64,000 nucleotides of DNA from Ramlibacter sp. WS9 (lineage in GTDB: Bacteria > Pseudomonadota > Gammaproteobacteria > Burkholderiales > Burkholderiaceae_C), in NCBI RefSeq assembly GCF_003797765.1, contig NZ_RKMB01000005.1:124001-188000 (forward strand). The letters are read 5' to 3'. Made by a program: the position numbers and the translations under genes. The notes beneath the pieces were generated by a model. The model did no database searches. It was not told the DNA's origin and saw nothing but the letters and a program-made list of their open reading frames with translations. This document shows, in pieces, positions 1 to 8,527 of the stretch. Every line of letters begins with the position of its first letter. Within the stretch, counting starts at the first letter, position 1.

Positions 1-1953
1 AAGCAGAGCATCTATCGCTTCCGCCGCGCCGAGCCGCAGGTGTTCCGCGCCGCGCAGCAGTTCGTGGTCGAGGGGCTGGGCGGCGACCTGCTGAGTTGCG
101 ATCACACCCACCGCAATGCGCCGCGGGTGATCGACGTCGTCAATCAGGTGATGAGTGCGGCGCAGGAGGCTGCGCAGTACGAGGGCTTCCGTCCGCACAC
201 GACGCAATCGGCCGAAGTGGGCGCAGTCGCGAGCCTGCCACCCATCGAACGGATGGCGCGGGCGGTGCCGAACGGCGGCTCCGAGGACGAACCCTTGTCC
301 TGGCGCGACAGCCTCACCGTTCCGCGCGAGTTGCCGGAAGAAAAGCTTGTGGCGCTGGAATGCCGGCAGGCGGCCGCATGGGTCGCCAGCGAACTCCAGG
401 CCGGCCGCGAACCGCGCGACATCATGGTGCTGGCCCGCAAGCGCGACCGGCTCGCCGCGATGGAAGACGAATTGCGCGCGCTGCACATCCCGGCCCAGCA
501 GCCCGAGAAAACCGACCTGTGCGAGGCGCCAGAGGTGCAGGACATCGTCGCGCTGCTGGACGTGCTGGTGTCGCCCACCCACGACCTGTCCCTTGCGCGT
601 GCGCTCAAGTCGCCGCTGTTCGGGCTGGGTGACGAGGTGCTGGTAGGCCTTGCGGTGCTTGCGCGGGAAGCCCGCGACGGCAAGCGGCCGACGAGCTGGT
701 TCGAGCTGGTCCAGCAGAAGCCTGATTTGGCACCGGGGTTGGCTGACGCCGCCGCCAAGTTGGCGAAGTGGAAGAAGCTGCTCGACCGGTTGCCCCCCCA
801 CGACGTGCTGGACGCGATCTTTCACGAGGGCGAGGTGCTGGCCCGGTATGCGGCCGCCGCGCCGGCGCCCCTGCGGGGCACGGTGTTGTCACGCCTGCGT
901 GCGCTGTTGGGTGCGGCCTTGCAGGTCGACGGGGCGCGCTATTCGACGCCCTACGGTTTCGTGCGTGCGTTGAAGGCCGGCGGCATCCAGGCCCCGGCGT
1001 TGTCCGAGGCCCAGGCCGTGCGCTTGCTCACGGTGCACGGTGCCAAAGGCCTCGAAGCGCCGGTGGTGTTGATGCTGGACACGGACGGCGCGCCGGCACG
1101 GGCAGAAACCATGGGCGTGGTGGTCGAGTGGCCGGGCGAAGCGCCCGCGCCCTGGCGCTTCGCCTTCATCGCCAGCGAAACGCGCCCGCCGCCCTGCAGC
1201 GCCGAAGCGCTGGAAGTGGAAAAGACCGCCCGTCAGCGCGAAGAACTCAACGCGCTGTACGTGGCGATGACGCGGGCTCGCTATTGCCTGGTGATTTCAT
1301 CGGTGCAGCCGTACATCGCCAGCGAGATGAGTTGGTGGCAGCGCCTGTTGCCATTTGCCGCGACGCTGGGCGCGGCACCTCCCGTGTCGCAAGCCGGCCC
1401 TCTGGCGCAACGCGTTGGCGAGCGTTTCCTGTTGCCAGAACTGCCCGTGTTGAACCAGAAGCCGCCGCCAGCCGCCTTGAAGCCACCTGGAATGCAAGGC
1501 GCGCCGGATACGGATGAAACGCGCTTCGGCAAAGCCCTGCACCGCCTGCTCGAGCGCTGGGCCACCGGGGCGGTCACGCCTGCCGCCATCCGCCGTGTGG
1601 CTCGTGAGTTCGCGTTGGACGAGTCGGTGGCCGCGCAAGCTGCTGCGATGGCGCAGCGTATCCGCGCTGGGGAGGGCGCGTGGGCGTGGGATCGTTCGGC
1701 CATCGACTGGCAGGCCAACGAAGTTCCGTTGCACCATGAAGGCGAGCTGCTGCGAATCGACAGGCTCGTGCGGCGCGCCGGATCCGGCGAATGGTGGGTG
1801 CTCGACTACAAGTCGAACTCGCGGCCGCAGGCGGACGCCATACTCGTGGACAAGATGAATCTCTATCGAACAGCCGTGGCCAAAGCGTATCCCGGCGCCG
1901 TGGTCAAGGCGGCATTTCTCACTGGTGAAGGACGAATGGTGGCAGTCGAATGA
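1..1953 (+). CDS. UvrD-type helicase with C-terminal PD-(D/E)XK nuclease (AddA/RecB class), 5' end outside window
   Basis: Carboxy-terminal 650 residues of a helicase-nuclease that unwinds and resects DNA ends in double-strand break repair. The frame is already open at base 1 and reads KQSIYRFRRAEP, the conserved QSIYxFR segment of UvrD helicases, so the ATP-binding amino terminus lies to the left. Further on are TVHGAKGLEAPVVLM (helicase motif V), ELNALYVAMTRAR (motif VI) and, near the end, WWVLDYKSNSRP, which has the D and YK of a RecB-family nuclease. The stop overlaps the next start by 4 bases. AddA fits best because no recD follows, but AddA and RecB cannot be separated from this part alone. 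Confidence 0.9.
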   Translation, partial: KQSIYRFRRAEPQVFRAAQQFVVEGLGGDLLSCDHTHRNAPRVIDVVNQVMSAAQEAAQYEGFRPHTTQSAEVGAVASLPPIERMARAVPNGGSEDEPLSWRDSLTVPRELPEEKLVALECRQAAAWVASELQAGREPRDIMVLARKRDRLAAMEDELRALHIPAQQPEKTDLCEAPEVQDIVALLDVLVSPTHDLSLARALKSPLFGLGDEVLVGLAVLAREARDGKRPTSWFELVQQKPDLAPGLADAAAKLAKWKKLLDRLPPHDVLDAIFHEGEVLARYAAAAPAPLRGTVLSRLRALLGAALQVDGARYSTPYGFVRALKAGGIQAPALSEAQAVRLLTVHGAKGLEAPVVLMLDTDGAPARAETMGVVVEWPGEAPAPWRFAFIASETRPPPCSAEALEVEKTARQREELNALYVAMTRARYCLVISSVQPYIASEMSWWQRLLPFAATLGAAPPVSQAGPLAQRVGERFLLPELPVLNQKPPPAALKPPGMQGAPDTDETRFGKALHRLLERWATGAVTPAAIRRVAREFALDESVAAQAAAMAQRIRAGEGAWAWDRSAIDWQANEVPLHHEGELLRIDRLVRRAGSGEWWVLDYKSNSRPQADAILVDKMNLYRTAVAKAYPGAVVKAAFLTGEGRMVAVE

Positions 1954-3188
1954 ATCGTGTTGCAGTGATCGGTGCCGGGCCGGCCGGATTGATGGCCGCC
2001 GAAGTGTTGTCGCAGGCGGGGCGCGAAGTGCACGTCTACGATGCCATGCCATCGGCGGGGCGCAAGTTCCTGCTGGCGGGCAAGGGCGGCTTGAACCTCA
2101 CGCACTCGGAGCCTTTCGAGCCTTTTGCTTCGCGCTATGGTGCGCGTCGCGCGCAGGTCGAGCCGTTGCTGAAGGAGTTCGATGCGCAGGCGCTCCGGAC
2201 CTGGGCGCAAGGGCTCGGTATCGAGACCTTCGTCGGCACTTCAGGCCGCGTCTTTCCGTCGGAAATGAAGGCCGCGCCGCTGCTCCGCACGTGGCTGCAT
2301 CGGCTGCGCGCTGCGGGCGTGCAGTTCCACATGCGCCATCGGTTTCGCGGCTGGAACGATGAAGGTGCGCTGCGCTTCGATTCGCCTCAGGGCGAAACGA
2401 CCGCGCAGGCGGATGCAACGCTCCTCGCGCTCGGTGGCGCGAGCTGGGCACGGCTGGGTTCCGATGGGGCATGGGTGCCGCTGCTGGAGGAACGCGGAGT
2501 CGCCGTGGCGCCACTCGCGCCTTCGAACTGCGGCTTCGATGTGCGCGGCGGTTGGAGCGAATACTTCGCGTCACGCTACGCCGGCCAGCCTTTCAAGTCC
2601 GTCGCGATCCGCTTCGGGGGGTTCTACCGGCAGGGCGAGTTCGTCGCCACCGCCGGCGGCATCGAAGGCAGCCTGGTCTATGCCGTCTCGGCGCCGTTGC
2701 GCGACGAGATACAGGCCCACGGGTCCGCCACATTCGAGTTGGATTTGCTGCCTGCGAAAACGGCAGAGCAGGTTCGTTGCGAAGTCACGCACCCCCGCGG
2801 TTCCCGGTCGCTGTCGAACCACCTGAAGAGCCGGTTGAACCTGGACGGCATCAAGCTCGCGTTGCTGCATGAACTTCTCACCAAGGAAGAGGTGCATGAC
2901 AGCGCGCGCCTGGCTGCTGCCATCAAGGGCCTGCCTGTCACCGTCACGGCGACCCGGCCGCTCGACGAAGCGATCAGCACCGCGGGCGGTGTGCGCTTCG
3001 ATGCACTCGACGGCAACCTGATGCTGCGCGCGATGCCGGGCGTTTTCTGCGCGGGCGAAATGCTCGACTGGGAAGCGCCGACGGGTGGTTACTTGCTGAC
3101 GGCCTGCTTCGCCACCGGCGGCGCCGCGGCGCAAGGCGTGCTTGCGTGGAGCGGCGCCGCCGCAACGGATCAGAACTTGGAGCGGTAG
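1950..3188 (+). CDS. TIGR03862-type flavoprotein (HI0933-like NAD(P)/FAD-dependent oxidoreductase)
   Basis: A 412-residue FAD-binding protein. The dinucleotide-binding loop VIGAGPAGLMAAE is at residues 5-17 and is followed by GRKFLLAGKGGLNLTHSEP, the signature of the HI0933-like flavoproteins. A second conserved stretch near the end, GVFCAGEMLDWEAPTGGYL, closes the FAD site. The substrate of this family is not established. The start is an ATGA overlap with the helicase gene, which suggests translational coupling, although no functional link is known. The 3' end overlaps the convergent exported-protein gene by 19 bases. Confidence 0.9.
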   Translation: MNRVAVIGAGPAGLMAAEVLSQAGREVHVYDAMPSAGRKFLLAGKGGLNLTHSEPFEPFASRYGARRAQVEPLLKEFDAQALRTWAQGLGIETFVGTSGRVFPSEMKAAPLLRTWLHRLRAAGVQFHMRHRFRGWNDEGALRFDSPQGETTAQADATLLALGGASWARLGSDGAWVPLLEERGVAVAPLAPSNCGFDVRGGWSEYFASRYAGQPFKSVAIRFGGFYRQGEFVATAGGIEGSLVYAVSAPLRDEIQAHGSATFELDLLPAKTAEQVRCEVTHPRGSRSLSNHLKSRLNLDGIKLALLHELLTKEEVHDSARLAAAIKGLPVTVTATRPLDEAISTAGGVRFDALDGNLMLRAMPGVFCAGEMLDWEAPTGGYLLTACFATGGAAAQGVLAWSGAAATDQNLER

Positions 3189-3814
3189 TACACCATCGGT
3201 TTGCCACCGCTGCGCTTCAAGGTGACGCGGGCGCCGCTTTCCAGCTGCAGGCCGACGAAACCGCGCTCCGCGACGAAGCCGTTTTGCGGCACGCCGCCGC
3301 CCAGCCGCATTTCCACCCGTGCGCCGTAGCTGGGTTCCCGCGTCTGCACCAGGGTCAACGCGTCCGCGGGTACCAGCCGGCGCCACGCCGTCACGTCGAC
3401 GCGGTAATCGCTGTCGAGCGTGTAGCGCCAATGCAGGCCCAGGTCCACGCTGTTGGGCGAAAAGCCGGGCCGGGGTGCGAAGGGCGCAAGGACAGGCCCG
3501 TCGAGACTCACCATCCCCACCGACAAGCCCAGCGCAGAGCGACGTGGAGGCAGCCACGTCATGTCGATGCGCGAGGTGCGCGTCGCGCCGTCGGTGTTGT
3601 CGAAGCGGGGCAGGGACGAGGACGACACTTCGAGCTGCGGCCGGTTGCGGTCTGCAACTGCCGTGATGTCGGCCTGCGCGGGGACCACGTCAGGCGAGTC
3701 GGCCTCCGCCGCGAACGCCGAACAGGCTGCCAGTGAAATCAACGCAAGCGCCGCCACCGCCAGCCGGGATATGGCAACTTCGTTCGACGGACCGCACGCG
3801 GCGACGGTGCTCAT
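3170..3814 (-). CDS. exported protein of unknown function
   Basis: A 214-residue protein with a likely Sec signal (hydrophobic stretch about residues 18-35, ALISLAACSAFAAEA, cleavage near AFA-AEA). The mature part has alternating hydrophobic and polar segments with repeated aromatic residues (GLHWRYTL, GFVGLQLESG, PMVYYRSKF), as in small beta-rich outer membrane or periplasmic proteins. I do not recognise a family. The start is supported by GGAGGTGAG 3 bases upstream on the minus strand. It is convergent with the flavoprotein gene. Confidence 0.7.
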   Translation of the reverse strand: MSTVAACGPSNEVAISRLAVAALALISLAACSAFAAEADSPDVVPAQADITAVADRNRPQLEVSSSSLPRFDNTDGATRTSRIDMTWLPPRRSALGLSVGMVSLDGPVLAPFAPRPGFSPNSVDLGLHWRYTLDSDYRVDVTAWRRLVPADALTLVQTREPSYGARVEMRLGGGVPQNGFVAERGFVGLQLESGARVTLKRSGGKPMVYYRSKF

Positions 3815-3977
3815 GGCTCACCTCCAACGATGAACTCACTTTAGGTCCCGCAAAAGGAGGAGTGTGTCGGACGTAGCCGAACGTTACGGTCAGCCGCCGC
3901 GAGGCGGTGTGGTCAGGCAACCCAGGGCAAGGCATACCGCTCAAGTAACATGGGCTGCACATCAAGAAGAACGGACC

Positions 3978-4901
3978 ATGGTTCACGTAGCCTATTGCAT
4001 CGACAAAAACTATCAGCAGCACTTCGGCGCTTCCGCGACATCGCTCTTGCTCAACTTTGCCGGCGACGGATCGGAACTGACGATCCACGTTGTCACCGAC
4101 GAAGCCGACCCTGTTTTTCGCGCCAGGCTCGATCGACTGAGGTCTGTATTCAAGGCGCGGCTCGAGTTGTACCTGGTGGACTCACAGGCGCTCCAGGCCA
4201 TGGCTCCGCTGAAAGGCACCAGTGCCGCCCACGTCAGCACAGCCACCTACTTCCGCTTCCTTCTCCCGCGCATCCTGCCCGAGACGGTGAAGAAGCTGCT
4301 CTACCTGGACGCCGACACGATTGTTCCGTCAGACATCGGCGAATTGTTCAAGACCGACATGGCGGGCGCCGCGGTGGCCGGGGTATCCGACTATTCCGCG
4401 AAGACCATGGCGGCCAAGCAGAACGTCGAGCGATACATCAACTCCGGCGTGATCCTGCTGGATGTGGAGCAGTGGCGGCGAGAAGATCATGGCGCACGCT
4501 GCCTTGCGTTTGCATCGGAGAACAAGGCGAAACTCATCTTTGGCGATCAGTGCACGATCAATCTGCTCTTTCAGGACCGCCTGCGGCTGCTGGACGCCCG
4601 GTGGAATTGTTATGTGACCCCGACGGCGAGAGCGCTGCCTGAGAACCCGGGCGTATTTCATTTCATTACAGGCGACAAGCCCTGGCACGCCTGGTATGAA
4701 AACGACCTGGGTAAGGCCTATTGGAGATATCTCGACGTGTCGCCTTGGGCAGGTGCCCGGCCGGTCCAACCCACGACGGTCGACAAGGCGCATCGACTGG
4801 CGCGCCTGTTGCACCGGCAGAACAAGACGGCTGAATCGATGCGTGTTTATGACAGCATCATCGTCAACACGCGAGAGCGCAATCCAAGACCGGGTGCGTG
4901 A
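3978..4901 (+). CDS. glycosyltransferase family 8 protein
   Basis: A 307-residue LgtC/GspA-like retaining glycosyltransferase that moves a hexose from a nucleotide sugar. The amino terminus HVAYCIDKNY starts the nucleotide-sugar fold, YLDADTIV has the metal-binding DxD at residues 111-113, and FGDQCTINLLF is the usual GDQ segment of GT8 enzymes. I chose ATG 3978 because the family begins here; a GTG at 3864 is in frame behind a strong GGAGG, but the spacing is only 3 bases and the extra 38 residues do not look like the fold. It is 4 bases upstream of the galactopyranose mutase gene, so both probably serve one surface glycan. Confidence 0.85.
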   Translation: MVHVAYCIDKNYQQHFGASATSLLLNFAGDGSELTIHVVTDEADPVFRARLDRLRSVFKARLELYLVDSQALQAMAPLKGTSAAHVSTATYFRFLLPRILPETVKKLLYLDADTIVPSDIGELFKTDMAGAAVAGVSDYSAKTMAAKQNVERYINSGVILLDVEQWRREDHGARCLAFASENKAKLIFGDQCTINLLFQDRLRLLDARWNCYVTPTARALPENPGVFHFITGDKPWHAWYENDLGKAYWRYLDVSPWAGARPVQPTTVDKAHRLARLLHRQNKTAESMRVYDSIIVNTRERNPRPGA

Positions 4902-4905
4902 GTTG

Positions 4906-6024
4906 ATGCGCGCTGAGTTCCTGGTGGTGGGGTCCGGCCTCAGCGGCGCGACCATTGCGCGCATGCTGGCGGATGCCGGGCGAGACGTCCTGGTCCTGGA
5001 GCGGCGGCCTCATGTGGGGGGCAATGTGCATGATCATGTTCACCCCAGCGGCATCCGCGTCCACACCTACGGCCCCCACTACTTCCGGACCAACGACGCG
5101 GACCTCTGGACCTTCGTGAACCGCTTTTCCCGGTTTCACCCGTTTGAAGCCGTGGTGAAGTCGCAGGTGGAAGGCGGCCTCGAGAACTGGCCCATTGCCG
5201 CCAGCTACATTCGCCGGGAGATCGGAACGGAGTGGGAGCCGGGTTTCCGCGGGAAGCCCGCCAACTTCGAGGAAGCATCCCTTGCCCTGATGCCCCGTGT
5301 CATCTACGAAGCGTTCGTCAAAGGCTACACGGAGAAACAGTGGGGCTGTGCGGCCACGGCGCTTTCCGCAACGCTGGCGCGCCGGTTCGACGTGCGTGAA
5401 GACGACGAACCCCGCCTGATGCGCCACAAGTACCAGGGCATCCCACACGAAGGCTATGCGCATTTCATGGAGAACTTGTTGGACGGCATCCCCCTCTTGA
5501 AGGATGTCGATTATTTGCAGGACCGCGAGGCTTTCCGGGCCGGCCGGTGCGTTGTCTTCACCGGGCCGATCGACGAGTACTTCGGATTCGACCTGGGCCG
5601 CCTCGGCTACCGGGGCCAGCGCCGCGAACATCAGTACCTGCCCGACGTGGACTGGGCACAGCCCTGCGGCCAGGTCAACAACCCGGGTCTCGCCAGCGGT
5701 GCGCACATTCGCACGCTCGAGTGGAAGTACATGATGCCGCTGGAAGAGGCGGCCCGGCTGCGCGGCACCGTTCTCACCCGCGAGTTTCCGTTCACGCCCG
5801 AAAATCCGGGTGAATTCGAATACCCGTTCCCGGACGCCGCCAACGCCATGCTCTACGAGGCCTACCGGCAACGGGCGGAAGCGATCCCGCAGCTGCTGGT
5901 CTGCGGACGCTTGGGCGAATACCGCTACTACGACATGGACCAGGCGATTGCCCGCGCGATGCTGCACGGCAAAAGGCTGATGAAGGGACTTGGTGGTGGC
6001 TACGGCCCCAATGTCGGCGTATAG
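4906..6024 (+). CDS. glf: UDP-galactopyranose mutase
   Basis: A 372-residue flavoenzyme that converts UDP-galactopyranose to UDP-galactofuranose, the donor for galactofuranose in surface polysaccharides. FAD loop VGSGLSGATIARML lies at residues 8-21, followed by the family signature HTYGPHYFRTND; later come FTGPIDEYFGFDLGRLGYR and GRLGEYRYYDMDQAI, which line the active site. Length is normal for the family. The start 4 bases after the GT8 stop was chosen because the fold begins at MRAEFLVVGSG. It is convergent with, and overlaps by 25 bases, the next minus-strand gene. Confidence 0.93.
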   Translation: MRAEFLVVGSGLSGATIARMLADAGRDVLVLERRPHVGGNVHDHVHPSGIRVHTYGPHYFRTNDADLWTFVNRFSRFHPFEAVVKSQVEGGLENWPIAASYIRREIGTEWEPGFRGKPANFEEASLALMPRVIYEAFVKGYTEKQWGCAATALSATLARRFDVREDDEPRLMRHKYQGIPHEGYAHFMENLLDGIPLLKDVDYLQDREAFRAGRCVVFTGPIDEYFGFDLGRLGYRGQRREHQYLPDVDWAQPCGQVNNPGLASGAHIRTLEWKYMMPLEEAARLRGTVLTREFPFTPENPGEFEYPFPDAANAMLYEAYRQRAEAIPQLLVCGRLGEYRYYDMDQAIARAMLHGKRLMKGLGGGYGPNVGV

Positions 6025-6623
6025 GTCCACACCCAGTTGCCGGCACCCTTGATCGAAAAGCTCTTTCTGTCCGGCGCAACCGCAATGGGCCCGCCCGGCA
6101 CGATCGGCATGGCGAGCGCTTCCGGTCCGACTCCGGCCACCCATAGCAGCACATCCTCTTTGCCACCGGGAATGGCCCGCATGGAGCAACTGGCCGGATA
6201 GTTGGAAACGCTTGCCGCGGGGAATGTCCGTGTTCCCTTGATCTGGACCTGCTCACTGGAACTCAGGGAATGCGACACGGTCTGGAAGTGCTCGTACCCG
6301 TCCTTCAGCTGCGGCGGGGGACAGTTGGTCTTGTCCGACTTGATGTTGCTGAGATCAGACTTCGCGTCTGCGACCGTGACCGTTCCGACAATCGCGCCTT
6401 TTTTGTTGTCCCAGGTGAACTCCACCGTGACGCGGTCGAGTACGTCCGCATTGCCCGGATAGTCACCCCGAACGACGGCCGCGCGTGCGTTGTGCACACC
6501 TTCCACGCGGTATTTGACGAACGTGGCTGTGGCCCATTTTTGCGCGACGACCAAGTCCATCGCATTCGAATGCAAGGGGAGCAAGCCGAGAAGTGCGGCC
6601 GTCCATGAAAGCGGTTTCCGCAT
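6000..6623 (-). CDS. exported protein of unknown function
   Basis: A 207-residue protein beginning MRKPLSWTAALLGLLPLHSNA, a convincing Sec signal peptide. The start has GGAGG 9 bases upstream on the minus strand; a longer frame exists but would bury the signal peptide. The mature part is mixed beta/alpha with paired cysteines (CPPP, CSMR) that could form a disulfide in the periplasm. No family is recognised. It overlaps the end of glf by 25 bases in convergent orientation. Confidence 0.7.
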   Translation of the reverse strand: MRKPLSWTAALLGLLPLHSNAMDLVVAQKWATATFVKYRVEGVHNARAAVVRGDYPGNADVLDRVTVEFTWDNKKGAIVGTVTVADAKSDLSNIKSDKTNCPPPQLKDGYEHFQTVSHSLSSSEQVQIKGTRTFPAASVSNYPASCSMRAIPGGKEDVLLWVAGVGPEALAMPIVPGGPIAVAPDRKSFSIKGAGNWVWTYTPTLGP

Positions 6624-6936
6624 AAGTTGTAGCCTCCTCGCAGAAAGTAGGCCACAAAGCTCAAACTGGCACAACGACGATTCTTGTGCGATCTGTCGGT
6701 TCGAGGGCAAGAGCTACCTGCTCATGGAGGCGGCGCAGCGCCTGGAGGTCAATGTGGAGGCAAGCGACTGATCCCGGGCTTGCACTGCCGCGCTCAGCTT
6801 CGTCTCCCTCACCACTGCCTGCGGCACCGCCGCTCGCGGCCATTGTTCACGGGTTTTTACGCCTACCCGGACAACGACGGGCCGCTAAAGTGAAAGGGCT
6901 GTCCGAGCTTCACGCGGGCAGAGATCAAGGCGCATC
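6624..6936. other. intergenic region between divergent exported-protein genes
   Basis: About 313 bases between two divergently read exported-protein genes. Short frames run through it on both strands, but none has a ribosome binding site or a recognisable sequence. It must carry promoters for both neighbours; I see no clear sigma-70 match and no repeat or hairpin. Confidence 0.4.
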
Positions 6937-7437
6937 ATGAAACGTCGTCGTCTGATATTTGCTGCGTTCTCCGTCGTTGCACTCGCGTCATCATTTGTCG
7001 TTTCCGCACAACCCAGCCCGGAGGAGAAACAACTCCGCGATCGTCTGCTTGCCTATCAGCAGGCTTGGAATCGCCACGACCTCGCGGCGTGGTCGTCCTT
7101 CCTCAGTGATGACATCTGGTTCACCCAAGCCTTGGATTTCTACGGTCGCCAGAAAGGGCGTGAGAGCGCGGAGACTCTGTTCAAGTCCAACTTCGCCGAC
7201 TCGGAGCTGACGCAGGACGTGAAGAAAGTACGCATGATGCCGGACGGCACCGCAACGGTGGCCATGCGAGAGGTCGTCGCGCACTTGCCAAAGACTGACG
7301 GCAAGTACAAGGCCGTTTTCGAGAGTGAGCCTGTCATCGGCAGATGGAGAAAAGACGCAGGCGTGTGGAAGATGTTCTTCTTTACCTCGCACAAGGGTTG
7401 GGCGCTCGATGAACTGAAGAAGGACGGGGTGGAGTAA
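6937..7437 (+). CDS. exported SnoaL/NTF2-like protein (DUF4440-type)
   Basis: A 166-residue protein with a signal peptide (about residues 1-24, ending VVSAQ) followed by an NTF2-like cone fold: RLLAYQQAWNRHDLAAWSSFL is the typical first helix of SnoaL/DUF4440 proteins and DDIWFTQALDFYGRQKGRES the next strand-helix. The ligand or reaction is unknown, and such proteins are often periplasmic binding or accessory proteins. It is the last gene before the genomic island, so it probably sat close to ffs before the island came in. Confidence 0.75.
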   Translation: MKRRRLIFAAFSVVALASSFVVSAQPSPEEKQLRDRLLAYQQAWNRHDLAAWSSFLSDDIWFTQALDFYGRQKGRESAETLFKSNFADSELTQDVKKVRMMPDGTATVAMREVVAHLPKTDGKYKAVFESEPVIGRWRKDAGVWKMFFFTSHKGWALDELKKDGVE

Positions 7438-7527
7438 CCCGGTTCACTTCCGGCGCCCTGATCGGGTCGTCGCTTCTTGTCGGCCAGAGGACGCCAAGTC
7501 CTTGATCCGAAACGCTTCTGTCGAATG

Positions 7528-7545
7528 AGGTTGACGAGCCTTACC
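7528..7545. repeat. distal attachment-site repeat (copy of ffs 3' end)
   Basis: The 18 bases AGGTTGACGAGCCTTACC are identical to 13842-13859, where they form the 3' end of the SRP RNA gene (read on the minus strand). This is the arrangement expected when an integrative element inserts at the end of an RNA gene: the gene stays intact on one side and a partial copy marks the far end. Sequence similarity stops on both sides of the 18 bases. Confidence 0.75.
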
Positions 7546-7607
7546 GCTGCCAACCTCTGCAGGAATCCCAATGAAATCAACGGCTTAGCTGATCAGGAAA
7601 ACTCCAG

Positions 7608-7629
7608 GTGATACAAGCCGGTGACACAG
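7608..7629 (+). repeat. candidate integrase arm-type sites, left end
   Basis: GTGATACAA (7608-7616) and GTGACACAG (7621-7629) lie 13 bases apart in the same orientation. The same two 9-mers, in the other order and also 13 bases apart, lie next to the ffs-side repeat at 13759-13780. Paired short repeats inside both ends of an element are typical of integrase arm binding. Confidence 0.45.
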
Positions 7630-7735
7630 CCGAATCATAGCCGACCCGCGCTCCTCTAGGCCGCATGGCCACTCCCACTCGCCATGAAAGCAGTTCCGGC
7701 TCCTCGCTGTATGCTGATGGCAAATTGGAGGCACG

Positions 7736-8527
7736 ATGGCCATTGAGCAAAGGCAAGTCAACGGAATAACGGGACTGGTTCAAGAAGTTCTCGCGATAGC
7801 CAATGGGCAACCCCCAGGGGGCTTTCTTTGGTTCCGGGGCATCAGTTGCGGCACGCACACGCTGATCCCTAAGATCATGCGCGACGGCAAGCCCATGGAG
7901 CAGGTATTCGAGCGAGAAATGCGTCTGCTGACCCGTTTCAGGCAGCGCAGCATGGCTTACTGGCCCGCAGGGTATCCCCAGAATGATTGGGAACATCTCT
8001 TTGCGATGCAGCATTTCGGCATGCCGACGCGGCTGCTCGACTGGAGTGAGAACCTTTTTGTAGCGGCGCACTTTGCTCTCGAGTCCGCACCGCAGCACGC
8101 GCACGAGGGCGGCTGCGTGCCGGTCGTGTGGTGTGTAGACCCTGGCGAATGGAATCGCTCTACCCCTGTCCTGTCTGAATATGGGGAGTCCATTCAAGTG
8201 CTGACGACGGCGGATGATGAGCTCGACGCCTATAGACCGGAAACGAACAAGCGGCGGAAAAGATCCCCTATTGCGATGTTCGGTGCGCACAACTCGGCAC
8301 GCATTGTGGCTCAGCGCGGCACCTTCATGGTGTGGGGTAGCGACACCCGGCCCCTAGAGGAAATTGGACATGAACAGACTGCGCGCCTGTGGCGCATCGA
8401 GGTGCAGGGCCAACGTGCCGATCTCAGCAAATCGCTGACCCAGTTGGGCTTCAGCGAGACGATGGTGTTCCCGGAGCTTCCTTCTCTAAGCTCCGAGCTC
8501 AGCCGTACAGAAGGATGGAGAACATGA
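7736..8527 (+). CDS. FRG-domain protein, first gene of a coupled island operon
   Basis: A 263-residue protein with the FRG domain: the naming motif FRG is at residues 33-35 (GGFLWFRGISCG) and the second hallmark, MQHFGMPTRLLDWSENLF, begins at residue 91. FRG domains occur mainly in mobile-element and putative phage-defence genes; the biochemical activity is not established. GGAGG lies 5 bases before the ATG. The stop overlaps the next start (ATGA). The gene uses less GC-rich codons than the neighbouring chromosome, in keeping with transfer. Nothing in the sequence suggests a signal peptide or membrane segment. Confidence 0.85.
   Translation: MAIEQRQVNGITGLVQEVLAIANGQPPGGFLWFRGISCGTHTLIPKIMRDGKPMEQVFEREMRLLTRFRQRSMAYWPAGYPQNDWEHLFAMQHFGMPTRLLDWSENLFVAAHFALESAPQHAHEGGCVPVVWCVDPGEWNRSTPVLSEYGESIQVLTTADDELDAYRPETNKRRKRSPIAMFGAHNSARIVAQRGTFMVWGSDTRPLEEIGHEQTARLWRIEVQGQRADLSKSLTQLGFSETMVFPELPSLSSELSRTEGWRT

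Noticed and set aside
3864-3977. GTG start that would add 38 residues to the GT8 enzyme behind a strong GGAGG
   Set aside because: Spacing of 3 bases is too short and the added residues do not belong to the GT8 fold.
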